Part shown: positions 1-8,585 of the stretch, piece by piece
Layout: each line of letters begins with the position of its first letter
Position numbering within the stretch: position 1 is the first letter of the stretch
NCBI GenBank assembly: GCA_022925895.1
Contig: JAKSYS010000773.1
Coordinates: 1-26,340, forward strand
DNA length: 26,340 nucleotides
Source of the DNA: Fragilaria crotonensis
Lineage: Eukaryota > Bacillariophyta > Fragilariophyceae > Fragilariales > Fragilariaceae
Reading direction: 5' to 3'
The notes under the pieces: generated by a model
The model's database searches: none
What the model saw: the letters and a program-made list of their open reading frames with translations, nothing else
What the model was told of the DNA's origin: nothing
Position numbers and translations under genes: made by a program

Positions 1-241
1 ATCGTAGGTCTACTACGTATCGGTTTGTAGTTTGTATGCATACACACGCAGTACAAGTACTTGTCCACTGACCGTCCATCCAACGCAACAACGCAACACA
101 TGAGAGAGGGCGAAAAACGAGGAACACGAGATGCTGATTGTACTCCATGCAAACGACAATCGTCGTGTCCCAGCACCCCAACCATTTTCACATGAAGGAC
201 ATTCTCCGTTGGAACAAGCAATCATCGATGTATGAACTTCA

Positions 242-979
242 ATGAAGATGAAGACGGTGGTGTATGCGGTCGTCATCATTCTAATGCAAGCTTGTTGGCT
301 TTCCGCTGTGGACGCGTTTGTTTCAAGGTCTTGTTATCCGACCAGAAAACAATACTCTTTGTCAAGGCAAATCTTTTTCCAAGATTGGGAATCTATATCC
401 GGCGTCGACAGGGGTGTCTGGAAGCAAACCATTGCGAAAGGAACCAGTGGCGTGTCAGTCACAAAGAATTCAACGTTCGAGATTAGCTACAAGGGCTTTC
501 TCGTGGGTGAAGATTGGTGGACTCCACAAGATGTTATTGAGTGCTGGCTTTGTGAGTTACAAGGTATGGAACAGAATTATGCATCCTTCGCTGCAGAAAA
601 TGTGGATGGCTCCAAGATTCTTGACCCAGACATCTTCACAGAGATGTTTGTTCAAACGAAGCTAGGTATCAATGGGAAAATGCAGTGTAAAAAGCTGGTC
701 ATGGCAGCAAGGAGACTTCAAAACGTGAGGGACACTTTTCCAATCGGGCACGTCTTCGACTACAATGATCAGTTTTTGATTCCACCAACAAAGCGTATAA
801 TCCGGGGCATCAGACTTGGGGTAGAAAGCATGCATGTAGGCGACACGGCAAAGATAGTTTGTCGAGCAGACTATGGATATGGAGCCGAAGGACTGAGGAG
901 AAATAACGGAGAGATTTTGGTCCCTCCCTTCGCAACTTTATGCTTTGAGATTTCACTCCTGAATGCGCTCGTTTCTTAA
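242..979 (+). CDS. Plastid-targeted FKBP-type peptidyl-prolyl cis-trans isomerase
   Basis: A 245-residue intronless ORF. Residues 1-25 form a hydrophobic signal peptide ending VDA, followed by Phe (DA|FVSR). This is the diatom bipartite plastid-import motif, so the protein is expected in the plastid stroma or thylakoid lumen. The FKBP fold is visible in two parts. An N-terminal strand region lies at about residues 60-92 (STFEISYKGFLVG). The core is at about 168-243: VFDYN matches the FKBP Phe-Asp pair, RIIRGIRLGV matches the V-I-x-G-W segment, DYGYGAEG matches the 'YG' loop, and the ILVPPFATLCFEI end is typical. An extra 75-residue stretch with W, C and charged residues separates the parts. 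The Trp that floors the FKBP12 active site is replaced (GIRLG), so catalytic strength is uncertain. An ATG two codons downstream (248) is an equally possible start. Family assignment is firm; exact role is not. Confidence 0.85.
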   Translation: MKMKTVVYAVVIILMQACWLSAVDAFVSRSCYPTRKQYSLSRQIFFQDWESISGVDRGVWKQTIAKGTSGVSVTKNSTFEISYKGFLVGEDWWTPQDVIECWLCELQGMEQNYASFAAENVDGSKILDPDIFTEMFVQTKLGINGKMQCKKLVMAARRLQNVRDTFPIGHVFDYNDQFLIPPTKRIIRGIRLGVESMHVGDTAKIVCRADYGYGAEGLRRNNGEILVPPFATLCFEISLLNALVS

Positions 980-1241
980 GCCTTTGTTGCGCTTGCAATG
1001 CAGAGCCTGCTCTGGTGCTGCAGTATAGTACAATGCACCATATGATTGACCAGGTTTGATATTACTCCGACCTTTGACTCACTAATGGGAAAGTAAGTCT
1101 CATACAGGTTTGTAAATCACTGTTTGCCTTCCTTTCCAATCATACACCAAGTTCATTGAACATCCACTTCCACTCCGGAAATAGGTCATACAGGACCAGC
1201 CACATCGCAAACTGTAGAACCCATCATACACCTGTTCTGTA

Positions 1242-1284
1242 GCGCTCCTATTCCGCTGTTCATAACAAAAGGAGATAGGAGCGC
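1242..1284. repeat. Inverted repeat, 10-bp arms, 23-bp loop
   Basis: The arms gcgctcctat (1242-1251) and ataggagcgc (1275-1284) are perfectly complementary. The position, 260 bp after the FKBP stop, fits an RNA hairpin in a 3' UTR or a chance palindrome. No gene is attached to it. Confidence 0.5.
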
Positions 1285-1640
1285 AAGTAGTCTATTGCAT
1301 GGGTATTCTGTCCTCCGAGTTCGTTCTCTTTATGATGTCGGCGAAGCTTTACTGGCAGTAGTAGCACTCGGAGAACAAGTATATCATATATCCAAAGGAT
1401 TCGTGTCTACGGTGCTTGCAACCTGGTACAGTACATAGTGTAATACGTAATCCGAGTACGACTGACGCTCGATATTCTCTATCTGCTCGATCACTCAAAA
1501 TCGTTACTGTACCTGGTACCGGTAGCCAGTGTATCCTACGCATGTGCTCATACTGCACACAAGTCCAGTTGGCGTATGAGTATGTACAACTGGTATGATG
1601 CAATCTACTGGGATGCAATACGACGTACACAGTACATTAT

Positions 1641-1661
1641 GTCAGACGTCAGACGTCAGAC
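1641..1661 (+). promoter_or_regulatory. (GTCAGAC)x3 tandem with two ACGTCA half-CRE sites
   Basis: Three exact 7-bp units create ACGTCA at 1646-1651 and 1653-1658, the reverse of the TGACGT core bound by bZIP factors. TGACGT-type CO2/cAMP-response elements are known from diatom carbonic anhydrase promoters. The cluster lies about 400 bp upstream of the first bZIP ATG, so auto- or cross-regulation is conceivable. Regulatory function is inferred. Confidence 0.4.
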
Positions 1662-2044
1662 TTCATACATGTAGTACGTACTTCCTTGAAGGCAAGTTTT
1701 ACACTACTACGGTATTAGAACTGTACGACAGGGACTTACTGTCTCAGACGTTTCTTGGCTGTCTGATGTCGGATGATCGTCAGCCACAGTCATTGAGGTG
1801 TCGAAAACCATTGTCATGACTAGAATTGACGGTTGCATGGCGGTACGTTGCTGGTGGTACAGATTAAACGATCGCAATTGCACCATCATTCGTTCCCTGG
1901 CTCGTTGTTTTTTTTTGCCATACGTTGTTCCGAGTGTGTTTTCACAGCTCATCAGCACCTTTTCTTATTAATCAGAACGTTCAGCCGTTTCTGTACTGTG
2001 CTGCATCGACTTCGGTGGATATCGAACCCACCAACAGATCACAC

Positions 2045-2821
2045 ATGCAGCCGACCGAAACGAAAACCGACGAAAATGTCGAACTTGACGACAAGGACAA
2101 GGGTGTTACAGAGAGCAGAAACGCGGATGACCCAGAGGATGACGATGACGCTAGTGACGATGGACCAAAGGATGGAAGAGCCAAGAAGCGCAAGAAGGAC
2201 CTCTCAGAGGACGAAAGGCTTGAGGAACGTCGGGCCGCAAATCGTAGATCTGCATTGGAGTCAAGGCAGCGACGCAAAAACTTAATTGAATCACTTCAGA
2301 AGCAAGTTGAGCAACTCACCAAGGAAACAACTGAGCTTCGAGCAGTTAACGATACTCTACGCCTGCAGCTGGACTCGTCTCTCGCCGAAAACCAACAGTT
2401 TCGTCTTGTTATTTCCCAGCAGCAACTCGCTGCCGGAGGCGGAGCAGGCCTTGCGGGCTTTGGACAGAATCCCGGACTCCTGCTTGGCAGAGGGGGGTTG
2501 AATCCGGCTCTTGCCGGTGTCCAACAAGGCATGTTCGGTGGGCTTGGTGGTATAAACCCAGCGCTCTTGGGTGGTTTGGGAGCTGGGTATGGGGCAGGCT
2601 TTGGGGCAGGTGCTGGCTTTGGTGGAGCTGCTGACTTTCAAGCTCAGCTGCAACTGCAGCAACAAAGGGATGTAGCCGCTGCTATGGGTCTCGCACCGAA
2701 CCCCGCTCCACAAGCCGAGCCCCCGGCCGCTCCTGCGGCTCCCGCGAGAGGTGGAAATAATGCAACCAAGGCACGTACTAGTGACGAGGAAAATGTTGCT
2801 GCTGCTGTGGGCAGCATGTAA
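2045..2821 (+). CDS. bZIP transcription factor (paralogue 1, Gly/Ala/Gln-rich C-terminus)
   Basis: Nuclear DNA-binding protein of 258 residues from the ATG at 2045. The frame is open to an ATG at 1925, which would add 40 residues with no resemblance to the paralogue, so 2045 is preferred. Order of parts (numbered from the 1925 ATG): acidic N-terminus with DDPEDDDDASDD; a lysine-rich nuclear-localisation stretch KKRKK; the basic region with the invariant N106-x7-R114 spacing (NRRSALESR); then a leucine zipper with Leu at 124, 131, 138 and 145. The C-terminal half is low complexity (G/A/L repeats, then Q-rich, then P/A-rich), typical of activation domains. The related gene at 5258 shares the acidic-KKR-basic layout but has an intron between basic region and zipper; this gene has none. 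Domain call is firm; target genes unknown. Confidence 0.92.
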   Translation: MQPTETKTDENVELDDKDKGVTESRNADDPEDDDDASDDGPKDGRAKKRKKDLSEDERLEERRAANRRSALESRQRRKNLIESLQKQVEQLTKETTELRAVNDTLRLQLDSSLAENQQFRLVISQQQLAAGGGAGLAGFGQNPGLLLGRGGLNPALAGVQQGMFGGLGGINPALLGGLGAGYGAGFGAGAGFGGAADFQAQLQLQQQRDVAAAMGLAPNPAPQAEPPAAPAAPARGGNNATKARTSDEENVAAAVGSM

Positions 2822-3249
2822 ACGAATCCTTTCTCCACATGAAGTTAACTTGTTAGACAGCGTATGTATTCACACTCTGTGTTTGGTCGCGATACTTAGT
2901 TGTAGTCCAAAGTGCTGGATTACTCAATGCAATACTATTCAGACTATTGTACACGATGCATATGTCATCCAGTACTCTAGTGCATGCATGGCATCCATAA
3001 TAGTTTACCTTCGTCCTGCAAAAAAGATCGAACACTTGAATTACGTAATTAAAACTCAACGTGTTTCGTTCGTCATGATGCTATTCATTCATACCTCCTA
3101 TATGATGCTTAAGAATTGACTTGATGCGATCCTGGACGAAATTTCCATGGGGGTTCTACTGGGCACAGCATAAATTACTACTGCCGAAAAAGCTGCATAT
3201 GGTGTGTTGTAGAAATAACGAAACAATTGAATGCTGCTTGATTTGCACA
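2822..3249. other. Intergenic, no gene seen
   Basis: AT-rich 3' flank of the first bZIP gene. The only distinct element is the 12-bp palindrome AATTACGTAATT (3039-3050), whose core TTACGTAA is a consensus site for PAR/C-EBP-type bZIP proteins. Nothing else is recognisable. Confidence 0.5.
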
Positions 3250-4200
3250 TAAGGCTGCCTGCTGCATCCGCAACCTTGTGAAGGCCATGCAACAGAGTTT
3301 TCAATCAGGTTTCTTCTCCATGCGCCGAGGCACGTCGTGGAAACCAATGCACCTGCACTCACAAGCGGAGAAAGTGTCAAACATACGATAATTGGTCATG
3401 GAGGCTGTATGTCCGCCAAGGGTAAGAGATCGGAGGCTTTGTGCAAAGAAGGCTGCCTCCTCAAAACGCAGCCTTGTGCCAGCCTTGCTACAGAGTTTTC
3501 AATCAGGTTTAGCTCCATGCGCCGCGTGGAGAACGTGTCATACCAACGATAATTGATCAAGGAGGCTTTGTAAGTGCCAGGGGTATGAGATCGGAAGCTT
3601 CGTTAGATGAGCGTGTGGAACTGGGATGAAAAGGAAGACACAGCCGCTCCCCTTGGAATCGCAAACGGAGAAAATGCCATATTTCCAAAGAGTGGTCAAG
3701 GAGGCTGTATGGTGCGCCGAGGGTCAATGGTACGATGCGTCGTTTGGTGGGCGTGTGACACCAGGATGAGCAGGAAGAAGCAACCACTTAACTTGCCGCT
3801 CGCAAACGGAAAAAGTGCAAATCAACACCTGCGCGGTCAAGAAGGCTGCATGGGTGCGCCAAGGGTGAGCGATCGGAATCGTCGTTTTGTTGTTTCGATC
3901 ATAGACAGAAATAGACGCTCCACTTTTGCTCGCCAACGAAGAGAGTGCCATACCTACAACCTAGTTCAAGGAGCCCGTATGGCGCGCCAAAGTTGTACGA
4001 TGGGACGCTTCATGTGATGGACATGAGGTACTTTGATCAATAGGAAGAAACAGTTGCTCTACCCGTGCTCGCAAACGGAGAAAGTGCAACACCTACCAAG
4101 AGTGGTCAAGGAAGATGCATGGTGTGCCAAGGGTGAGCGATCGGAATCATCGTTTGATTGGCATGTGACAAGTTGATGAACAGAATGAAACAACGGCGCG
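3250..4200 (+). repeat. Degenerate satellite, about six units of 130-160 bp
   Basis: The anchor GCAAACGGAGAAAGTGC or a decayed form recurs near 3362, 3525, 3661, 3802, 3932 and 4071, giving unit lengths of roughly 163, 136, 141, 130 and 139 bp. After each anchor the order is the same: a TGGTCAAGGAGGCTGTATG block, a GCGCCAAGGGTGAG block, GATCGGAATCGTCG, then (in most units) GGCGTGTGACA and an AGGAAGAAAC block. The first two units also share a longer stretch with CAGAGTTTTCAATCAGG (3295-3311 and 3491-3507). ORFs crossing the array on either strand translate to the same repeat and are not treated as genes. Confidence 0.75.
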
Positions 4201-5257
4201 ACGGGAGGACTTGGAGACATCGACCTTACCGCAATTTTTTCTCTGAATTCCGGGGCGGAGAGAAAAGTGCGCATGTAATTGATGGCATGATCAAGTGTTT
4301 GGGTTTTGAGAGGGCTCTCCCTCCCAGAAGGATTACGACGGCACAGCTGGAACAAATAGGTGTAATGGACCTGGCGCACACACAGGCAACTCAACCGCAC
4401 AATGAAACCACCAAAAAACACTAACGCGACAAGAAGCCACTCATGGTGTCGCGTGTGATACGGATATGAGATGCCTCAAACGATCGATGTACATTGGATA
4501 GTCAAAGGAAAAGGAATTTCGATGCTGAGGGTGGGAAAACAGAAATCCGAACAATAAATGTAGAGTCGGGCTGGATGGTCGTGGTGTGGGTGAGGGAGAT
4601 GGGACTGGGGACTGGGGACTGCTGGCACCAGACAAAATGCGTCCTAACAGAGTATCTAATATGACATATGCATTCAACATGCAATCTTGCCATCATTAAG
4701 AAATCGATGTGCTTTGTTTGTCATTCACGCTCTTGTGGACATCCACTTCTAGTCGTAGTATCCGGAAAAACCCCGTTTGGGACTATGACAACATGAACTG
4801 TTCTCGTTGGGAAAACGAGCGTCTCATTTGCCAGGTTTTCTTTTGATGGACATTTCCACAAGGAGCTCTGGTACGATGCTCGTGTACATCAAGGTCATCG
4901 TCATCACCCAATAACACCCTTTATGACAAACGCATTTTTAAACCACGTCAAGTTGTACAGAATTTACATATTGGATTTGTTAAGACCGAGGGCTTCGGGG
5001 CTGGTATACAAAACGGACTTTGTTGAATCCATTGTATATCAATACGACCAACAGAATTTCGTTTGCTTTGCGATGCTGCAACAAGGGGAAGGTTCTGAAA
5101 CTTTTAGTCACAGACTTTGGTCGGCATGACTCATTAACGGTACTGGCATTTCTGGAACGAAAATCAGGAACTGCGGGAGTATTGTTACGATCACAAACCT
5201 TTCAGATTGGTGATGTAAGCGTCTAATCTGCATTTTTGCAAAGAGACAACAGGACGA
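4201..5257. other. Intergenic, upstream of second bZIP gene
   Basis: No supported gene; an 88-codon frame at 4158-4424 has no recognisable domain. A short G-rich tandem (GGGGACT units, 4601-4620) and a perfect AP-1-type site TGACTCA (5127-5133), 125 bp upstream of the bZIP start, are the only distinct elements. Confidence 0.5.
5127..5133 (+). promoter_or_regulatory. TGACTCA (AP-1/GCN4-type bZIP site)
   Basis: An exact TGACTCA heptamer lies 125 bp before the second bZIP ATG. It is the classical site of Jun/GCN4-type bZIP dimers. With one site, chance occurrence cannot be excluded. Confidence 0.3.
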
Positions 5258-5980
5258 ATGATGAACAAACAGCCAAATGAGGAAAGGGCATTCACGGTAC
5301 ACATGGCGAGCGACGCGATGCTCAAAGACAACGAGGAAAGTGATTCTGCGATTTCCGACAAGGAACCTCCGAGAGACAAGAAACGAAGACGCCAGGAGAT
5401 GACGGAGGAAGAGCGCAGAGAAGAACGCCGCACCGCAAACAGGCGATCGGCCTTCGAAAGTCGACATAGGAGGAAGGTAAGCACCGGAGAGATGATTTGA
5501 GCTCAACTTTGAAACCGATGTCATTCGCTTAAATGAACATTCCGCGTCGTCGTGAAACCTCAGGTGTTGATTGAAGAACTGCAAGGTGCAGTCGAAAGTT
5601 TATCCAAAGAGAATGCAGCGATACGGAAAGAAGCCGACAGTCTTAGGGTGGAAGTCCACCGACTCACTACCGAAAACCGCAGACTTCACCTGCAGCAACA
5701 ACTTTCTCGATCAATTTCCATGTCGGGCGTACCTGATTCTGGAACTCCCCGACACAACCCTGATATGTGGAGTTTGCAGCAGGGAGTGTCGCAGGGGTTG
5801 CATATGAACATGGGAATGCCGGGTCTGCCTGCGCTCAATCGGTTCGTGCCTGGAGATACCAACATCGGTCCTCTTCTAGGTCCAAATTCCCTCGACAGAA
5901 TTCCCAACGACATGTCGATCGCGGATCAAGCAAGGGAATTCCTACGGGATTTGCAGAGAAGACAAGGTCCAACGGGATGA
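5258..5980 (+). CDS. bZIP transcription factor (paralogue 2), two exons
   Basis: Exons 5258-5476 and 5564-5980 join in phase 0 to give 211 residues. The first exon alone would run into a stop within the intron (VSTGEMI*). Splicing restores a continuous basic region and zipper (…FESRHRRK|VLIEEL…), aligning with RRKNLIESL in paralogue 1. N61-x7-R69 is the DNA-binding signature; zipper positions are L79, L86, I93, L100 and L107. The N-terminus is acidic followed by KKRRR, a probable nuclear signal. The C-terminus is Met/Gly/Pro-rich with MNMGMPG and ends in a charged segment (QAREFLRDLQRRQ), unlike the Gly/Ala-rich tail of paralogue 1. Its stop is 60 bp from the stop of the convergent protease gene. 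An in-cluster duplication is likely; heterodimerisation of the two products is possible but not shown. Confidence 0.92.
5477..5563 (+). other. Intron of bZIP paralogue 2 (87 bp)
   Basis: Begins GTAAGC and ends CTCAG. Removal keeps phase 0 and rejoins basic region and zipper, supported by alignment with the uninterrupted paralogue. Confidence 0.9.
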
Positions 5981-6040
5981 GTAGGTTGGCTTCAGTTCAG
6001 TTTAGGGGAGATTTTATCTAGATTTTGAATTCTAAAAGCA

Positions 6041-7960
6041 TCATGCTTCGCGGCCATTAGTGCCATAGCCAAGTTCACTCGTGTCAGCGATCACCAGAAG
6101 ACTTTCTGACTCCGAGCGACCACATTGTATTGGAAGATTTCCATCGTTGTCGAGCATTTGCCGGCGTCGCATTTCCCTTCGACGACTTCTAGCTCTACAG
6201 TCTCGTGTCAAGGGCCAAACGACAAATAGCATCACGGCAACCACACTGAATACTCCGTAGGTCAGCGCTGGGTACGACTGAAGTAAGCTGAAGGCCGATA
6301 CCACGCAAGAGTTAGGCGTGTTGACAACACAGACTCGAAATACTAAAGCGACCCACTTACCCTTCGATTTTATGACAAGTCTGCAAATCTTGCCCACCTA
6401 GAGCGCTGCAGTAGTTATTGAGGAGACTCTCTTCTAAGCACTGTGATCGGTCGCCGTAAGTGCTTTGGTCGTAATTTACGCTCGCACGGATACCGCTTTT
6501 TGGAAGTAAGACACCGCCAAGTGCAACGCTCGGATTCTTAGCAATGCCGCAGACGCCTGGCACGAGCTTCGCACCATTTCCTCGCTTTATCTTAACGTAG
6601 CCGTTTTCCCCCCAACCCTCACCCCAGCTGTTGCGTGATATCCAATATCGCACAATACTGCCATTCTCGTCTTCCTCCTGACCATATCCGACAATCAAAA
6701 GGGCGTGATTCGCTACTTGGTCGCAATCGTCTTTGGAATATATGCCTTCCTTGTAGGCCAGAAATGTTGGGTCAGAGCCACTGATGCCGACCGCCAGTGG
6801 TCCAATCCACCGAAGGGCCATTTCCATATTATCTTCATGATCCGGTGTTAGAACTCCCCAACTCTGCGCGGTTGCAATCGGGTTAGCAACCTTGCGGACG
6901 CGACATCTGTCTTGTTGGCCTAGGTAAGGGTAGTCACTGGCGGCAGCCAATCCATAGCGATGAATGAAATAGTAGGCTAGCAAAGGGTTCCCGCCTGTGC
7001 AACCTTGATCAGCAGCCGTATCACAGTCAACAAGCTCTTGCACGGAAAGATTCGCTAATCTCATGGCTTCTTTTTCAGCCTGTCGAGCAAGAACATCAGC
7101 TATTGCTTCAGCATCGTCGCCATCATCATCGTCCAGGTGATTTTCGTAAGCTTCGTATGCCACTCGCCGGGAGGCACTTGCTTCCAATGTCCCAGTTGCT
7201 GCAAATGCCCAACAACTTCCGCAAAAACCCTGTTTGGAAAGGGGTGAGAAACACAGAAACCAGCATGAACGGAATATGAAATAAAGCACATCGTCATTCG
7301 CACCTGGTCCGAAGGTCTGTGAACGATCGACACGCCATCTGGGTTATCGGTTGTTGCCCAATTTAGATGTAATTCGAAATCTGAAGTATCCAAAGGAAAT
7401 ACACCTTGTATTGTATTGTCATTATCCACTCCCGAATTTTGTTTCTTATTAGCTTTGATGTGCACACGGTGATCGTTCGACTCGTCGACAACAACCCTGG
7501 ATTCGAGTGACGACCACACGACGCTCGAATTCGTAGGTGCTTTATCCTTCCGTCTGTGATGCTTCTTTAATCTCCGGCGATCATCGTGCATGTCAACAGC
7601 GTGAATAAAGTCGTTGATGGTCAGGTGCATCACGTTCACCGGACTCGACAAGTACTCTTCATTCCAAGCCTTATCTTGCGTGGACGCCAATGGAAGTTCG
7701 TGGACGTGCAAATCTGAGAATTGATTCAGCGTGATTCGATGACTGCTATCATTCCGCTTGTTGTGATTGTGAACCAGGTGAACGTTCTGGACAAACTTTT
7801 GAAGCCGGGATGGTGCAGGTTCCCGTCCATAGTGTTTCGAGTATAATCGAAACAATGTATCGCACGCTCCTCCGTTCAGTTGTGTGCTACTTGATGTAGG
7901 ATTCTCCAGTATGCATTCTTCCGTCAGACTTGCATCGTAAAGGAAAGGTCGTCCATTCAT
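6041..7960 (-). CDS. Papain-family (C1A) cysteine protease with C-terminal membrane anchor, three exons
   Basis: Exons 7960-7304, 7229-6361 and 6287-6041 give 590 residues. An I29 inhibitor-like prodomain lies at about 33-80 (FRLYSKHYGREP…LNQFSDL). After a basic, His-rich spacer the mature protease starts near 205. The catalytic set is complete: Gln219 in DQ|GFCGSCWAF (split by intron 1), Cys225, His394 (NHALLIVGYG) and Asn419 (RNSWGEGWG). Between helix 1 and LVDCD there is an acidic/Ala-rich insertion of about 35 residues (HLDDDDGDDAEA). Exon 3 encodes a hydrophobic segment (ALTYGVFSVVAVMLFVVWPL) and an arginine-rich tail, predicting a type I membrane protein facing the lumen of the endomembrane or lysosome-like system. 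No N-terminal signal peptide is visible and an in-frame stop precedes the ATG, so an upstream exon may be missing from this model. Confidence 0.88.
6288..6360 (-). other. Intron 2 of the cysteine protease (73 bp)
   Basis: Minus strand GTAAGT…TTCAG. Unspliced, the frame stops at IEG*. Splicing in phase 2 continues into the membrane-anchor exon. A second AG ten bases downstream would break the frame. Confidence 0.8.
7230..7303 (-). other. Intron 1 of the cysteine protease (74 bp)
   Basis: Minus strand GTGCGA…AACAG. Removal joins SDQ to GFCGSCW exactly at the papain active-site motif, phase 0. Confidence 0.92.
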
Positions 7961-8313
7961 TGCTTTTAATCACAGATTGGATGCCAGATGCAAATGATCA
8001 GCGACAGACTCTGTGGACTCTCCAGGGCGTTCTGCCTTCACTCACTGAGAGGCCTGCGCCACAATCCACAAACACGATCTCGTGTCAGTGATGGTGATAA
8101 CAGACGAGAGACACCACACGCTTCACGCACCTCGAACCCGTCAGTTAACGCCTATTGCCACGTCGTCCATTCCAAACAGATTTTTGTTGTTGGATATATG
8201 TGGTACTCGTATGTTGGTATGTTGTATTTTTATCCGATGTTGATGTGTCATGCGAGACGCGACTTGAATTTACCTCTTCAAGTCAATGACCTTATGTGGC
8301 ACTGTGCCCAGCC
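7961..8313. other. Intergenic, upstream of the protease gene
   Basis: Likely holds the protease promoter and perhaps an unrecognised first exon. A + frame through here (7988-8467) has no domain or coding character. Nothing else supported. Confidence 0.4.
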
Positions 8314-8585
8314 TGACCATCAAGGGTATGATACATATATTTTAGAGGGTGGACAACGAGTAAGAGTACCAGAGGCCGTGTTCGATGTCTCGGTCAAATC
8401 GTCCTTCCGTCGTCGGTCTCATCACGCACATCGAAAATCTCTGGCACAAGAACAACACGAGCACTGACGGCAAAATCAACCATGACAACGGCAGCAACAA
8501 GCCTCTATAACAGTCCTTTCCTGACTCATATGTTGTTGTCCTTGATCCACTGGAACCTCTAATGAAGTCCCCTTGGTGTCTACCG
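8314..8585 (+). repeat. Left arm of a ~270-bp inverted repeat
   Basis: By eye this resembles the reverse complement of 10233-10512 over its whole length. The core 8372-8430 differs from its partner at only about four positions. Several small indels lie outside the core. The arms enclose 1.65 kb. Confidence 0.7.

Larger units (their letters stand above)
980..2044. other. Intergenic region between FKBP and first bZIP gene
   Basis: No convincing coding region. It holds a 10-bp perfect inverted repeat (1242-1251/1275-1284), a block rich in GTAC and TACAGTAC-like words (about 1425-1640), a (GTCAGAC)x3 tandem at 1641-1661 and another TCAGACGT at 1744-1751. The last two may belong to the bZIP promoter. 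Confidence 0.6.

Noticed and set aside
1925-2044. Upstream ATG of the first bZIP gene
   Set aside because: Adds 40 residues without bZIP features; the ATG at 2045 gives the same layout as the paralogue.
3607-4017. 136-codon frame in the satellite
   Set aside because: Its translation is just the satellite units; unit lengths are not multiples of three and both strands give similar frames.
4158-4424. 88-codon frame after the satellite
   Set aside because: No domain, no splice context, overlaps the last repeat unit.
6041-6397. Separate small membrane protein
   Set aside because: It is the last exon of the protease gene; the splice from 6361 to 6287 keeps frame.
7988-8467. 159-codon + frame upstream of the protease
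   Set aside because: Composition is not gene-like and it runs into the inverted-repeat arm; the same arm on the other side encodes unrelated continuations.
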